Shown here in pieces: positions 26,465 through 36,288 of a stretch of DNA of 64,000 nt. The stretch's first letter is position 1, and each line of letters starts with the position of its first letter. The translations under genes and the position numbers were made by a program. Under the pieces are notes generated by a model. The model saw only the letters and a list, made by a program, of their open reading frames with translations, did no database searches and was not told the DNA's origin. This stretch comes from Panacagrimonas perspica (GTDB lineage: Bacteria; Pseudomonadota; Gammaproteobacteria; Nevskiales; Nevskiaceae), in assembly GCF_004364935.1 (NCBI RefSeq), contig NZ_SOBT01000009.1, forward strand, positions 748,898 through 812,897, given 5' to 3'.

Positions 26465-27390
26465 GTCCCGAGCCAGTCGCGTGGTTTGAGGAATTCGTCG
26501 ATCAGCCTGGCCTCGGGCGAGCCGGGCGCGGGCTTCAGATCGTAGCGCCAGCGCACCTCGGGCGGCATCGACATCAGGATGGATTCGGTGCGCCCGCCCG
26601 ACTGCAGGCCGAACAGCGTGCCGCGATCCCAGACGAGGTTGAACTCGACATAGCGGCCGCGGCGCACGAGCTGCCAGTCGCGTTCCGCCTCGCCGTACGG
26701 CGTGCCGCGGCGACGCTCGACGATCGGCAGATACGCTGGCAGAAAGCTGTCGCCGATCGCACGGATCAGCGCGAAGCTCGCGCCGAAGCCGCCCTCGCTC
26801 CAGTCGTCGCAGAACAGTCCGCCGACACCGCGTGTCTCGCCGCGGTGCTTGAGCACGAAGTAGTCGTCGCAGTGCTTCTTCAGGCGCGGGTAGATCGTGG
26901 CGCCCGCCGAATCGCACGCGGCCTTCGCGCTGCGATGCCAGTGCACCGCGTCTTCCTCGAACGGGTAGTACGGCGTCAGGTCGTAGCCGCCGCCGAACCA
27001 CCACACCGGATCCGCGTCCGGCTTCTCGGCGACGAGGTAGCGCACGTTCAGATGCGTGGTCGGCACGAACGGATTGCGCGGGTGCAGCACCAGCGAGACA
27101 CCCATCGCGCGAAAGCCGCGGCCGGCGAGTTCCGGTCGCGCGGCGCTCGCCGACGGCGGAAGCCGCGGGCCGTGCACGAGCGAAAAGCCCACGCCTGCGC
27201 GTTCGAACAGCGCGCCGTTCTCGAGGATGCGTGTGGTGCCGCCCCCGCCTTCGGCGCGTGTCCACTCGTCGCGACAGAACTGCGCCGAACCGTCGGCCTG
27301 TTCCAGCCCTTCGCAGATACGCGTCTGCAAACCGCGCAGCCACTGCTCGACGGCGGCGGCATCCGGCTGCTGTTCGGGAAGCGGGCTCAT
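26461..27390 (-). CDS. hemF: Oxygen-dependent coproporphyrinogen III oxidase
   Basis: Predicted 309 residues (E. coli HemF 299). It converts coproporphyrinogen III to protoporphyrinogen IX in heme synthesis using O2. Family signatures include [65 protein letters not shown] and [29 protein letters not shown] (given here in part). Start at 27390; its first 4 bases overlap the tsaC stop, and its stop overlaps oxyR. Confidence 0.95.
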   Translation of the reverse strand: MSPLPEQQPDAAAVEQWLRGLQTRICEGLEQADGSAQFCRDEWTRAEGGGGTTRILENGALFERAGVGFSLVHGPRLPPSASAARPELAGRGFRAMGVSLVLHPRNPFVPTTHLNVRYLVAEKPDADPVWWFGGGYDLTPYYPFEEDAVHWHRSAKAACDSAGATIYPRLKKHCDDYFVLKHRGETRGVGGLFCDDWSEGGFGASFALIRAIGDSFLPAYLPIVERRRGTPYGEAERDWQLVRRGRYVEFNLVWDRGTLFGLQSGGRTESILMSMPPEVRWRYDLKPAPGSPEARLIDEFLKPRDWLGT

Positions 27391-27941
27391 CGCCGCAGGA
27401 TATGGCCGGTCTGCGCGTCGCGGATCGACGTCGGCTTGCTCAGGCCGCCGAGTGCGCCGGGCAGCACGTAGTCGAGTTCGTCGCCGAAGTAGAGACGAGC
27501 CTGCGTCGCCGACAGCGCCGGTTCGCGCCCCGCCGGGTTGGCGCTGGTCGACACCACGGCGCCGCCGAAACGCTCGCACAGCGCGCGCACGGTCTCGTGC
27601 GCCGAGATGCGTACGGCGATCGTGTCGTGATCGCCGCTGATCCACATCGGCGTTTCTTCGCGGCAGGGAAACACCCAGGTATTCGGGCCGGGCCAGGTCA
27701 GTGCCGCGCGCTTCCAGACCGCGTTCGACGGCACCTCGATGAACGGTGCGAGCTGCTCTGCGCTGGACGCGACCAGGATCAGGCCCTTGTCCCAGCTGCG
27801 GTCCTTCATCGCCAGCAGGCGCTCGCAGGCGCGCTCGTTCCAGGGATCGGTCCCCAGGCCCCAGACGGCCTCGGTCGGATACGCGATGACGCCGCCGGCA
27901 CGCAGGGCACGCGCGGCTTTGCGGAAGTGGACGGAGCTCAT
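27387..27941 (-). CDS. tsaC: Threonylcarbamoyl-AMP synthase TsaC
   Basis: Predicted 184 residues, the size of the short Sua5/YrdC/YciO-domain enzyme. TsaC makes threonylcarbamoyl-AMP from Thr, bicarbonate and ATP, the first step of t6A at position 37 of ANN-decoding tRNAs. Motifs: [24 protein letters not shown] (the KRP-like loop), [16 protein letters not shown] and [10 protein letters not shown]. The stop overlaps hemF by 4 bases. It is the first gene of the tsaC-hemF-oxyR operon. Confidence 0.94.
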   Translation of the reverse strand: MSSVHFRKAARALRAGGVIAYPTEAVWGLGTDPWNERACERLLAMKDRSWDKGLILVASSAEQLAPFIEVPSNAVWKRAALTWPGPNTWVFPCREETPMWISGDHDTIAVRISAHETVRALCERFGGAVVSTSANPAGREPALSATQARLYFGDELDYVLPGALGGLSKPTSIRDAQTGHILRR

Positions 27942-27998
27942 CGGGTCGCAATCGGAAGTTTCATGCGGGAATCATAAGGCGGCGTGCTATCCGCTTAC

Positions 27999-28020
27999 GT
28001 AGCCCGGACGAAGTCGGGGA
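27999..28020. repeat. Single repeat arm, copy 14
   Basis: A lone left arm (GTAGCCCGGACGAAGTCGGGGA) with one base missing in the CCGGGG part, upstream of tsaC and downstream of hrpB. Confidence 0.8.
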
Positions 28021-28052
28021 TGTTGCAGCGTCGAACGCCCGCCTTTTTCTGG

Positions 28053-30575
28053 TCACGTCCCGCGCGGCTTCGCCCGGTGCGTCGCCTGCGCCGCCCGCGG
28101 ATCATCCGGCCATGGATGGCGCGGATACCGGCCGCGCAGGTCCTTGCGAACCTCGATGTAGCCGCGCTCCCAGAACCCGGCGAGATCTTGCGTGACCGCC
28201 ACCGGCCGCTGGCCGGGCGACAACAGGTGCAACAGCACCGGCACGCGCCCCGCGCACACCGTGGGCGTCTGCAGGCAGCCGAACATCTCCTGCAGCTTCA
28301 CCTCCAGCGTCGGCGGCGCGCCGGCCGCGTAGCTCAGCCCGCGGCGCTGGCCCGAGGGCACCGTGAGCTGCGTCGGCGCGAGCTTCTGCAGTTGCTGCTG
28401 CGCGGCGTAGTCGAGCATGCCGTTGAAGATGTCCGGCAGGTTCAGCGCGTCCAGGTGCGCGCGTCGCGTCACGCCGTCCAGGTGTGGCGCGAGCCAGTCC
28501 TCCAGCGTGGCGAGCAGCGCATCGTCCGAGACGTCGGGCCACGCGCCTTCCGGCTGCCAGGCACGCAGGCTCTGCACGCGCGCCTGCCACTGCCGCGCGG
28601 ATTCGTTCCACGGCAGGCAGCCCAGGCCGAGGCGGCGGATGCCGGCGATCATCGCGGTGCGGCCCGCCTCGCCGGCGTCCGCGATGCGGCGCGCCGACAG
28701 CACGATCGCGCCCAGGCGCTGCTGCTCCTCGGCGACGACGATGTCCTGCTGCGCGTCCCAGCGCACTTCGCGGTGCGACACCAGGCGATCGGCGTGCGCG
28801 GCACGGACCGCGGCCTCGTCGAGCGAGGCGGCCAGGCGGATGCGCCGCGTCGCGCCCGGGTCCCAGTGCGCGATGGCCAGCCACTCCGCACGCGCGAGCG
28901 GATCGTTCTCCGGCAGGCGCGCCTCGCCGCCATCGGCGCACAGGAACGCCACCTCTCGTGCACCGCGCGGGCCGCCGGACGAGAGTTCGCGCAGGCCTTC
29001 GCGGCGCCGTGCGAGACGCTCTGGGAACGCCACCGACACGAGCACCGGCAGGCCGTCGTGATCGAGCGTCGATGCGCTGCGCGCCGAACGCGGTTCTTCG
29101 CCGAGCAGACGCAGGGTCTGCCGCACCGTCTCGTCGACGCGACGCCGCTGCGCCGGATCCGGACTGCCGGCCGCGAGTCGCGCCACGCGCTCGACGAGAT
29201 CGGTCGATCCTCCGGGATCGCGCTCGTCGAGCGCTGCGGCGAGCCAGGCGCCGGACTGTGCGAGCCCGCGATCACGCGCCACCAGCATCAGGTGTGCGAT
29301 GCGCGGCGCGGCGGGCAGCCGTGACAAGGCGCGACCGTGCGGCGTGATGCGGCCCGCGCTGTCGAGCGCGCCCAGCGCGAGCAGCAGGTCGCGCGCGTAG
29401 TTCCAGTTGGCGGCACTCGGACGGTCGAGCAGCGCGAGCTGCGCCGGATCGCCGGCGCCCCAGGAGGCGAGCTCGAGCGCGAAGCGCGTGAGATCCGCCG
29501 CGAGGATTTCCGGCGTGTCGTGTGCGGCGAGCGCGCCCTGCTGGTCCTGGCTCCACAAGCGATACACGACGCCGGGCCCGAGGCGACCGGCGCGACCGGC
29601 GCGCTGGTCGGCCGCGGCGCGCGATACGCGCAGCGTGTCCAGCCGGTTGGAACCGGCGCCCAGATCGAAACGCGCTGCACGCACGTAACCGCCGTCGATG
29701 ACGGTGGTCACGCCTTCGACGGTGAGACTGGTCTGCGCGATGTTGGTCGCCAAAATCAGCTTGCGCCGGCCCTGCGCGTCCGGCGCCAGCGCGAGGTCCT
29801 GCTCGGCGGACGACAGCTCGCCGTACAGCGGACGCACGACCAGATCCTTCGCCGCAGCGCTCGACTCCACCTGCCGCTGCGTGCCGCGGATCTCGCGTGC
29901 GCCGGGCAGGAAAGCGAGGACATCGCCCCGCGTCTCCGCGAGCGCCCGCAGCACGCCGCTGGCCATCGCATCGTCCAGGCGCGCGTCCGGCTTCTGACCG
30001 AGATAGCGCAGGTCGACCGGGAACATCCGCCCGCTGGCCTCGATGACCGGCGCGCCGTCGAGCAGCGCGGCGACACGCGCGGTGTCGAGCGTCGCCGACA
30101 TCACCAGCACGCGCAGCTCGGGCCGCAGGTTGGCGCGCGCATCGAGCGTCAGCGCCAGCGCGAGATCCGCATCGAGGCTGCGCTCGTGGAACTCGTCGAA
30201 GATCACCAGGCCCACGCCCGGCAACTCGGCATCGCTCTGCAGGCGCCGCGTCAGCAGGCCTTCGGTGACGACTTCGATCCGCGTGGCATTCGACACGCGC
30301 CGATCGAAGCGCACCTGGTAGCCCACCGTCTCGCCGACGGCTTCGCCCATCAGCTGCGCCATGCGCGCCGCCGATGCGCGCGCCGCGACGCGACGCGGTT
30401 CGAGCATGACGATGCGCTGATCGCGCAACCAGGGCTCGTCGAGCAGCGCGAGCGGCACCGTGGTGGTCTTGCCCGAGCCGGGCGGCGCCGCGAGCACGGC
30501 GCGCCCGTGTTCCGCCAATGCGCGCTGCAAGGCCGGGATCGCGTCGCGAACCGGGTAGTCCGGCAGCTTTCTCAC
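28053..30575 (-). CDS. hrpB: ATP-dependent helicase HrpB
   Basis: Predicted 840-residue DEAH-type helicase. Walker A is APPGSGKTT (31-37 core), the Walker B is DEFH (127-130) and motif III is SAT (160-162). The late motif QRAGRAGRLGPG is present, followed by the HrpB-specific C-terminal domain ending in the PVAVTQDLAGFW and YPRHPWPDDP segments. E. coli HrpB has just over 800 residues. I use the GTG complementary to 30573-30575 because it overlaps the upstream MOSC stop as GTGA. A more upstream in-frame ATG lies inside the MOSC gene. Substrate is unknown. Confidence 0.95.
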   Translation of the reverse strand: MRKLPDYPVRDAIPALQRALAEHGRAVLAAPPGSGKTTTVPLALLDEPWLRDQRIVMLEPRRVAARASAARMAQLMGEAVGETVGYQVRFDRRVSNATRIEVVTEGLLTRRLQSDAELPGVGLVIFDEFHERSLDADLALALTLDARANLRPELRVLVMSATLDTARVAALLDGAPVIEASGRMFPVDLRYLGQKPDARLDDAMASGVLRALAETRGDVLAFLPGAREIRGTQRQVESSAAAKDLVVRPLYGELSSAEQDLALAPDAQGRRKLILATNIAQTSLTVEGVTTVIDGGYVRAARFDLGAGSNRLDTLRVSRAAADQRAGRAGRLGPGVVYRLWSQDQQGALAAHDTPEILAADLTRFALELASWGAGDPAQLALLDRPSAANWNYARDLLLALGALDSAGRITPHGRALSRLPAAPRIAHLMLVARDRGLAQSGAWLAAALDERDPGGSTDLVERVARLAAGSPDPAQRRRVDETVRQTLRLLGEEPRSARSASTLDHDGLPVLVSVAFPERLARRREGLRELSSGGPRGAREVAFLCADGGEARLPENDPLARAEWLAIAHWDPGATRRIRLAASLDEAAVRAAHADRLVSHREVRWDAQQDIVVAEEQQRLGAIVLSARRIADAGEAGRTAMIAGIRRLGLGCLPWNESARQWQARVQSLRAWQPEGAWPDVSDDALLATLEDWLAPHLDGVTRRAHLDALNLPDIFNGMLDYAAQQQLQKLAPTQLTVPSGQRRGLSYAAGAPPTLEVKLQEMFGCLQTPTVCAGRVPVLLHLLSPGQRPVAVTQDLAGFWERGYIEVRKDLRGRYPRHPWPDDPRAAQATHRAKPRGT

Positions 30576-31276
30576 GTCTCGTTTGTCCGCGCGCCGTCTG
30601 CCGGCGCGTTGTGATGCAGCCACAGCGCGCGGGCGCGAAAGCGTTCGGCCCAGCTGGGCTCGAGACCGGCAAGATGGGCGAGGCGCATCAGTTCGGCCAC
30701 CGTCGGGCGATGCGCATGTGCCAGCACGTGGAACTCGCGCAGGCTCAGCGATTCGGGATGACGATCGAGCAGCTTCAGTTCATCGCCGCTGCGCACCGTG
30801 CCCGGCTCGAGCACGCGGTAGTACCAGCCGGCGAGTCCGTGCGCTTCGATGAAAAGCGCGATGCCTTCGAGACCGAAGCGCGCGTCGATCTTCCAGCACG
30901 GGCGGCGCGGCTGGCTGAGCTGGATGCGCGCGCTGCCGAAGGCGAACGTGTCTCCGATGAAGACGTCCCCCTCGTCGAGATCGGGCGTCGTGATGTTCTC
31001 GCCGAGCGCGCCGGGCACGAAGGCCGCAGCGAGGTCCGGGAATCGATCGGCCAGGCGGCGGTAGTTCGCGACCGGAAAGTGATGCAGCGCCTTCTCGGGT
31101 CCGCCGTGCACGCGCCGATCCGCTTGCTGGTCGCCTTCGAGCCCTTCGACGCCGACCTGCAGCGGGCCGGTGACGGCGTGCTTGAAGATGCCGGTCGTGC
31201 GGCTGTCGCCGGGCATCAGCTGCACGCGGCCGGTGTAGATCGCTGTGATCGGCGTGGAGAGCGTCGGTGCGGACAT
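30572..31276 (-). CDS. yiiM: MOSC-domain protein, YiiM-like
   Basis: Predicted 234 residues. It matches the YiiM family of molybdenum-cofactor-dependent MOSC proteins, which detoxify N-hydroxylated bases such as 6-hydroxylaminopurine in E. coli. Seen: IYTGRVQ, GLEGDQQADRRVHGGPEKALHHFP, GENITT, and the likely cofactor-binding cysteine in QPRRPCWK. The length also fits (224 in E. coli). It is the first gene of a two-gene unit with hrpB through a GTGA overlap. Confidence 0.9.
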   Translation of the reverse strand: MSAPTLSTPITAIYTGRVQLMPGDSRTTGIFKHAVTGPLQVGVEGLEGDQQADRRVHGGPEKALHHFPVANYRRLADRFPDLAAAFVPGALGENITTPDLDEGDVFIGDTFAFGSARIQLSQPRRPCWKIDARFGLEGIALFIEAHGLAGWYYRVLEPGTVRSGDELKLLDRHPESLSLREFHVLAHAHRPTVAELMRLAHLAGLEPSWAERFRARALWLHHNAPADGARTNET

Positions 31277-31304
31277 GTGGCAATTCTGCGATATGCGCCC
31301 AACC

Positions 31305-31392
31305 GTAGCCCGGACGAAGTCCGGGATGGTTTTTCACTCCGGCACGAACCCCGCGTCCGAGGGGCTCGGCTCCGGGACTTCGTCCGGGCTAC
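31305..31392. repeat. Two-arm palindromic intergenic repeat, copy 15 (long centre)
   Basis: ACGAAGT-type copy of 88 bases with an enlarged centre. Its arms are flanked on both sides by CCCAACC / GGTTGGG, so the perfect pairing extends 7 bases beyond the usual ends (31298-31399). Confidence 0.9.
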
Positions 31393-31415
31393 GGTTGGGT
31401 TCGTGCCGGCGCCTC

Positions 31416-32372
31416 TCAATGCGTCCGCGACAACGCCGCAATCACCGCATCCAGCCGCGCGCAATCCGTTTCGGTCCGCACCGCGATGAACAAACTCTCG
31501 GCCTGCACGTAGTTCTGCCGCAGCCAGCATAGCCACTGCTTGAGCCGGCCCGGCGCCTGCTTGTCCGGCAGCTTGGCGCGCACCTGCGCCCAGAAATCCT
31601 GCACGAACGGCACGAGTTCTTCCCAGCGCATCGGCTCGATCGACTCGCCCTTCCGGGCCGCCACGATCTGCCGCGCGAGATCCGGCCGCGCGACGAGGCC
31701 GCGGCCGAGCATCAGGTCCTCGACGCCGCTCATCTCGCGGCAACGCTTCCAGTCGTCGACGTTCCAGACCTCGCCGTTGGCGAACACCGGCACCTTCACG
31801 GCGTCGCGCACGCGCGCAATCCACTCCCAGTGCGCCGGCGGCCGGTAGCCATCGGTCTTGGTGCGGGCATGCACGACGATCTGCGCGGCACCGCCGTCGG
31901 CCAGCGCCTGCGCGCAGGTCAGCGCCAGATCCGTGTCCTCGTATCCGAGGCGCATCTTCGCGGTGACCGGGATCGCGTCGGGCACCGTGCGCCGCACCTC
32001 GATCAGGATGCGATTCAGCAGCTCGGGTTCCTTCAGCAGCACCGCGCCGCCGCGTGACTTGTTCACGGTCTTGGCCGGGCAACCGAAATTCAGGTCGATC
32101 ACCGGCGCGCCGAGCTTGCAGGCCAGCGCCGCGTTGTCGGCCAGGCAGCTCGGATCGGAACCCAGCAGCTGCACGCGCATCGGCGTGCCGGCGCGCGTGC
32201 GGGCGCCGTGCTTGAGCTCCGGTGCGAGGTGATGGAACACGCGCGGCGGCAGCATCGACTGGCTGACGCGGATGAACTCGGTGACGCACCAGTCGATGCC
32301 ACCGACGCGCGTGAGCACGTCGCGCAGGATGTCGTCGACCAGCCCCTCCATCGGCGCGAGCGCGATCTGCAT
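31416..32372 (-). CDS. dusC: tRNA-dihydrouridine(16) synthase DusC
   Basis: Predicted 318 residues (E. coli DusC 315). This FMN enzyme reduces uridine-16 in the tRNA D-loop. It has the TIM-barrel start [10 protein letters not shown], the catalytic Cys98 in [37 protein letters not shown] and NGEVWN. The DusC-type C-terminus ([13 protein letters not shown]) sets it apart from DusA and DusB. Ten-base gap after darP, so they are likely co-transcribed. Confidence 0.93.
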   Translation of the reverse strand: MQIALAPMEGLVDDILRDVLTRVGGIDWCVTEFIRVSQSMLPPRVFHHLAPELKHGARTRAGTPMRVQLLGSDPSCLADNAALACKLGAPVIDLNFGCPAKTVNKSRGGAVLLKEPELLNRILIEVRRTVPDAIPVTAKMRLGYEDTDLALTCAQALADGGAAQIVVHARTKTDGYRPPAHWEWIARVRDAVKVPVFANGEVWNVDDWKRCREMSGVEDLMLGRGLVARPDLARQIVAARKGESIEPMRWEELVPFVQDFWAQVRAKLPDKQAPGRLKQWLCWLRQNYVQAESLFIAVRTETDCARLDAVIAALSRTH

Positions 32373-32383
32373 CGGCCAGACGC

Positions 32384-32983
32384 CTACTGGGCGGATTCGT
32401 CGTCCGCGTCGCCGCCCGCCGCCGGCTCGCGCGCGCTGCGTTCGGCATTCTTCAGCGTCGTGCGCAACATCTGGAACAGGTCGCGGTAGAACCTGCTCTT
32501 GCCCAGCGCGGCAACACCGTCGGGATTCGCTTCCTGGGCCGCGGCGATCTCGCGTCGGGCATTGCGCACGAGGACGCGCAGCGGCTGGACCTCGGCCTGC
32601 GGGTGCGCCTTGATCCAGTCGGTCAGCGCGGCATCGTCGGCGAGCAGGCGCTCGCGCCACTGCTCGGCCTCGGCCAGCAGGCGCGTCTCGCCGGCGCGGA
32701 TCTGGTGCAGGGCGACGCGCAGCGGCTCGGATTCTCCCTCGCGCAGCAGCTTGCCCAGGTACTGCATGTGGCGGCGCTTGGCCTCGCGCGTGGGCATGCG
32801 GCCGTGTTCGCGCAGCGCGGCGCGGACCTTCGGGTCCATCGGGATGCCGTCGAGCTGGGCGGCCGACAGCTTCAGCAGCTCGGTACCCAGGTCCTGCAGG
32901 TCGTGCGAGTCCTGCTTCTGCTGGGTCTTGCTGGGGCCGTCGTAGGCCTCGGCTGCGTCGTCGTAGCGCGATTGGCGGGGCAT
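32384..32983 (-). CDS. darP: Dual-action ribosomal maturation protein DarP
   Basis: Predicted 199 residues of the DUF615/YjgA family, now called DarP, which binds assembling 50S ribosomal subunits near the peptidyl-transferase centre. Typical features are the charged N-terminus with [35 protein letters not shown] (given in part), the [12 protein letters not shown] helix, and the conserved [12 protein letters not shown] near the end. Confidence 0.92.
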   Translation of the reverse strand: MPRQSRYDDAAEAYDGPSKTQQKQDSHDLQDLGTELLKLSAAQLDGIPMDPKVRAALREHGRMPTREAKRRHMQYLGKLLREGESEPLRVALHQIRAGETRLLAEAEQWRERLLADDAALTDWIKAHPQAEVQPLRVLVRNARREIAAAQEANPDGVAALGKSRFYRDLFQMLRTTLKNAERSAREPAAGGDADDESAQ

Positions 32984-33051
32984 GAACTAGGGCCTGGGCG
33001 CGGGTGCGGCCGGTATCGGGCCGCGCACGATACTCCCCTCGCGGCGCGACT

Positions 33052-33912
33052 TCAGCCTGCGAAGAACTCGGTCAGCCGCGCGGCCAGGGCTTCCGGGGCC
33101 TCGAAATGCAGCATGTGGCCGGCGTTCTCGATCTCCACCTCGCGGTGATTCCGGAACAGCGCGCGCCGGCGCGCGATCTCGCCGGCGGGCAGCGTCCTGC
33201 GGAATACCGAGCTGCCGCCGTCGATGAACAGCGTCTCGGCCGTGATTCCGGCCCAGATCGCGTCCGAGTCGGCCTGCAGGTAGGTGCGCGGCATGTTCAG
33301 CAGGTGCCGAGGATCCGCCTGCAGCCGCACGCGGCCGTCTTCCTCGAGCTTTCCCCAGCAGTGGGCGATGAACAGGCAGCGCTCGACATCCAGGTGCGGA
33401 TGGCGCTTGTGCACGCGACCCGCAAGCTCTTCGAAGGAACGGTACGACGGCGTCTCGGGCGGGTGCTGCAGCGCGTCCAGCCAGCGCCGGTAGGCGGACA
33501 CGATTTTTCGGGAATCGCCGTCCGGCAGCGCCAGACCGTCCAGTACCGCGAGCTTGGCGACCCGCTCCGGGCGCAGACCGGCGAAGTGACAGACGGCCGT
33601 GGCGCCCATGCTGTGGCCGGCCAGCAGGATCGGCCGCCCCGGCGAGTAGTGCTCGACCAGCGCGTCGAGGTCCGCCACGTAGTCGGCAAACCAGTAGCCG
33701 TCCTCGGGCCATTCGGATTCACCGAAGCCGCGCCAGTCCGGCGCCAGCACTTGCAGCTGCGGCGACAAGCGCTCCGCGACCGGCGTGAACGTGGCCGAAA
33801 CATCCATCCAGCCGTGGCAAAGGAATAGCATCGGCGCATCGACCGGACCCCATCGCCGCACGTGGTAGCGCAGGCCGCGGACGCTGACGAATTCGGAACG
33901 CGAAAGGTTCAT
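33052..33912 (-). CDS. Alpha/beta hydrolase
   Basis: Predicted 286-residue serine hydrolase. It has the oxyanion-hole region [19 protein letters not shown] and the nucleophile elbow AGHSMGAT; the acid is in LFIDGGSS and the histidine near the end in [10 protein letters not shown]. No signal peptide. Substrate unknown; the family covers esterases, epoxide hydrolases and haloperoxidase-like enzymes. Start MNLSRSEF at 33912 is preferred over an in-frame ATG at 34017 that would overlap the divergent Anbu gene. Confidence 0.87.
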   Translation of the reverse strand: MNLSRSEFVSVRGLRYHVRRWGPVDAPMLFLCHGWMDVSATFTPVAERLSPQLQVLAPDWRGFGESEWPEDGYWFADYVADLDALVEHYSPGRPILLAGHSMGATAVCHFAGLRPERVAKLAVLDGLALPDGDSRKIVSAYRRWLDALQHPPETPSYRSFEELAGRVHKRHPHLDVERCLFIAHCWGKLEEDGRVRLQADPRHLLNMPRTYLQADSDAIWAGITAETLFIDGGSSVFRRTLPAGEIARRRALFRNHREVEIENAGHMLHFEAPEALAARLTEFFAG

Positions 33913-34015
33913 GGTCCAATTAATACAAGACTGGCGCGCAACTTGCTGCGGTTCTGCGCTCGCGTCGGGTACCCTATTTCGCCAGAACGTCGCATAAAAA
34001 TCCCGCCCCCCGCTC
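33913..34015. promoter_or_regulatory. Divergent intergenic region, hydrolase / Anbu
   Basis: A 103-base stretch between outward-facing starts. It is AT-richer than its surroundings, with TATTAAT on the minus strand about 8 bases before the hydrolase ATG and GCATAAAAAT on the plus strand about 14 bases before the Anbu ATG. These could be parts of -10 regions, but matching -35 boxes at proper spacing are not obvious. Confidence 0.3.
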
Positions 34016-34783
34016 ATGACCTACTGTTGTGCCATCAAGGTCGACGACGGCCTCGTCTTCGCAGGAGACACCCGCACCAGTGCGGGCGTCGACGACGTGC
34101 GGACGTACAACAAGCTCCATGTCTTCGAACGTCCCGGACACCACGTGTTCGTCGTGCTGTCCGCCGGCAACCTCGCAACGACGCAGTGGATCGTGAACGC
34201 GCTGCGGCGCGACAACGACAATCCGGATGCGCCGCAAAGCCTGTCGATGATCCGCCACATGTACGACGCGGCGGATTACGTGGGCGGCCTGTCGGTGCGC
34301 GCGCAGCGTGAATCCGCGCAGACCGCCGGTCAGACCGCGACGAACGTCGATTTCCGCACCACGCTGATTCTCGGCGGCCAGGTGGTGGGCGAAGAACCTG
34401 CGCTGTACCTGATCTACCCGGAAGGCAACTGCATCTCGGCCTCGCCGGAGACGCCGTACCTGCAGATCGGCGAGAACAAGTACGGCAAGCCGATCCTGGA
34501 TCGCATCATCCGCACGCACATCTCGCTGGAAGAGGCCGCGCGCTGCGCGCTGGTGAGCCTGGATTCCACGATGAAGTCGAACCTCACGGTCGGCCCGCCG
34601 CTGGACCTGGCGATCGTGCCGCGCGACGCGCTGCGCATCACGCACAAGCTGCGGCTGGACCTGGATACGCCGTACTACGCGGCGCTGAAGAAATCCTGGG
34701 GCGAGAACCTCGAGCGGATCTTCCGCGAGCAGCTCCCGAAGTTCGATTGGGAACCGGATCCCGCGCAGCAGCAGATGCTCTGA
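34016..34783 (+). CDS. Anbu-type proteasome beta-subunit homologue
   Basis: Predicted 255-residue Ntn hydrolase of the ancestral-beta-subunit (Anbu, proteasome-type protease COG3484) family. The catalytic Thr follows the start Met (MTYCCAIKV). The second-strand Asp (FAGDTRTS) and the Lys in TYNKLHVF complete the usual set. Anbu forms open ring assemblies related to HslV. In many genomes Anbu is linked with an alpha-E protein, a circularly permuted ATP-grasp enzyme and a transglutaminase. None of these is next to it here, so it appears as an orphan. Confidence 0.9.
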   Translation: MTYCCAIKVDDGLVFAGDTRTSAGVDDVRTYNKLHVFERPGHHVFVVLSAGNLATTQWIVNALRRDNDNPDAPQSLSMIRHMYDAADYVGGLSVRAQRESAQTAGQTATNVDFRTTLILGGQVVGEEPALYLIYPEGNCISASPETPYLQIGENKYGKPILDRIIRTHISLEEAARCALVSLDSTMKSNLTVGPPLDLAIVPRDALRITHKLRLDLDTPYYAALKKSWGENLERIFREQLPKFDWEPDPAQQQML

Positions 34784-34790
34784 CGCGGTT

Positions 34791-34857
34791 GTAGCCCGGG
34801 TGCAACCCGGGGTTTCCTCGATGTGAGAGCAGCGGCCCCAGGTTTCACCCGGGCTAC
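34791..34857. repeat. Two-arm palindromic intergenic repeat, copy 16
   Basis: TGAAAC-type copy of 67 bases with mismatched arms (GTGCAACCC on the left versus GTTTCACCC on the right), just after the Anbu stop. Confidence 0.88.
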
Positions 34858-34868
34858 GTCGCTATCTC

Positions 34869-34935
34869 GTAGCCCGGACGAAGTCCGGGGTTTCCCTCGA
34901 ATACGGAGCGCAACCCCGGACTTCGTCCGGGCTAC
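34869..34935. repeat. Two-arm palindromic intergenic repeat, copy 17
   Basis: ACGAAGT-type copy, 67 bases, with perfectly complementary arms. It is 11 bases from copy 16 and ends 2 bases before the alcohol dehydrogenase stop. Confidence 0.92.
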
Positions 34936-34937
34936 GG

Positions 34938-36161
34938 TTACGCGGCCTGCGGCAGCATTCCGCGGATGAAGGCCTCGCACACCGGCTTGTCCATGTAGCG
35001 CGGCACGGCATAGAACCAGTAGGCCTCGCTCATCGCCTTGTCGGCGATGGCCGGGATGTCGGATTCCTTGAGCTTCTCGACCTGCGTGGGAATTCCGAAC
35101 TCGGCATTGAGCGCACGCACGTGCGCGATGAACGCATCGGCGAGCTGCGCCTCGGTCTCGCCGCCCTTCTTCAGGCCGCTGACCTCGGCGAGCCGCGCCA
35201 GGCGCGGCGTGCATTCCGGCTTCGAGTAGTCGAGCACGCGCGGCAGGATGATCGCGTTCGCCAGGCCATGGGGCACGTGGTAGTAGGCGCCGAAGTTGTG
35301 CGCGATCGCATGCACGTAGCCCACGCCGGCGGTGGTGAAGGCCACGCCCGCCTTGAACGAGGCCAGCGCCATGTTCTGGCGCGCCTGCACGTTGGTCGGG
35401 TTGCGTACCGCTTCCTGCAGGTTTTCCATGATCAGGCGCGTCGCGTCGAGCGCCTCGGCGTCGGTGGCCGGCGTCCAGTTGCGCGAGATGTAGGCCTCGA
35501 CGGCGTGCGTCAGCGCATCCATGCCGGTGGCCGACGTGATCGCCGCGGGCAGGCCGGTCATCAGCGCGCCGTCCAGCGCGGCGCCGATGGGGACGAGCTT
35601 GGGATCCATGATCGCGAACTTGCGCGTCGTCGACGGATCGGACACGACCGCGGCGACGGTGACCTCGGAACCCGTACCGGCAGTGGTCGGCACCGCGTAA
35701 AGCGGCATCGGCTTGAAGAACACGCGCAGCAGGCCGGCCATCCAGGTGATCTTGTGCGGGTTGGTGGCGCGCGCCGCGATGACCTTGGCCGCGTCGATCG
35801 ACGAGCCGCCGCCGATGGCCAGGATCGCGGTGCAGCCTTCACGCCGCAGCATCGTCAGCCCGGTCTCGATCTGCTCGATCGTGGGATTGGGCATCACGCC
35901 GTCGTAGACCGCGGTGCGCACGCCCAGCTCGTTGAGCTTGTCCAGCATCGGCTTGAGCAGGCCGATCTTCATCAGCATGCCGTCGGTGACCACCAGCAGG
36001 TTGCGCACGCCGGTCTTGCTGGCGATGTGCTCGCAGAGCTGCAGCGACGATCCGGGACCGTTGAACAGTTCCGGGGTGCGGAAGGTCAGCACCTTGGTCG
36101 ACCACTTCAGGAGGAATTGCCAGATCTTGAAGAAGAAGACCTTGAGTTCGAACGGGATCAT
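34938..36161 (-). CDS. Iron-containing alcohol dehydrogenase
   Basis: Predicted 407-residue group III (Fe-dependent) alcohol dehydrogenase, NAD(P)-linked. Nucleotide and metal motifs: LAIGGGSSIDAAKV, VPTTAGTGSEVT, GMDALTHAVEAYIS and AIAHNFGAYYHVPHGLANAIILP (given in part) with the Fe-binding histidines. An N-terminal hydrophobic stretch of about 20 residues (FELKVFFFKIWQFLL) is longer than in soluble members and might hold the protein at the membrane. Substrate is unknown. Starts at the ATG complementary to 36159-36161. Confidence 0.9.
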   Translation of the reverse strand: MIPFELKVFFFKIWQFLLKWSTKVLTFRTPELFNGPGSSLQLCEHIASKTGVRNLLVVTDGMLMKIGLLKPMLDKLNELGVRTAVYDGVMPNPTIEQIETGLTMLRREGCTAILAIGGGSSIDAAKVIAARATNPHKITWMAGLLRVFFKPMPLYAVPTTAGTGSEVTVAAVVSDPSTTRKFAIMDPKLVPIGAALDGALMTGLPAAITSATGMDALTHAVEAYISRNWTPATDAEALDATRLIMENLQEAVRNPTNVQARQNMALASFKAGVAFTTAGVGYVHAIAHNFGAYYHVPHGLANAIILPRVLDYSKPECTPRLARLAEVSGLKKGGETEAQLADAFIAHVRALNAEFGIPTQVEKLKESDIPAIADKAMSEAYWFYAVPRYMDKPVCEAFIRGMLPQAA

Positions 36162-36288
36162 GGATGCCTCGTAACCGTGAAGAGGGCGGTATTGGCTACT
36201 TCGGCAAACGGTCGGTCAATAGCTGTGATGACCCTGTTTGGGGGCGCTGCGGCTTGAGGCCTCCCGCCCCAGCCCTCAGACTTCGCGA

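Noticed and set aside
34938-36161. N-terminal signal peptide on the Fe-alcohol dehydrogenase
   Set aside because: The hydrophobic start has charged residues inside and no cleavage site. It is described as a possible membrane-associating segment instead.
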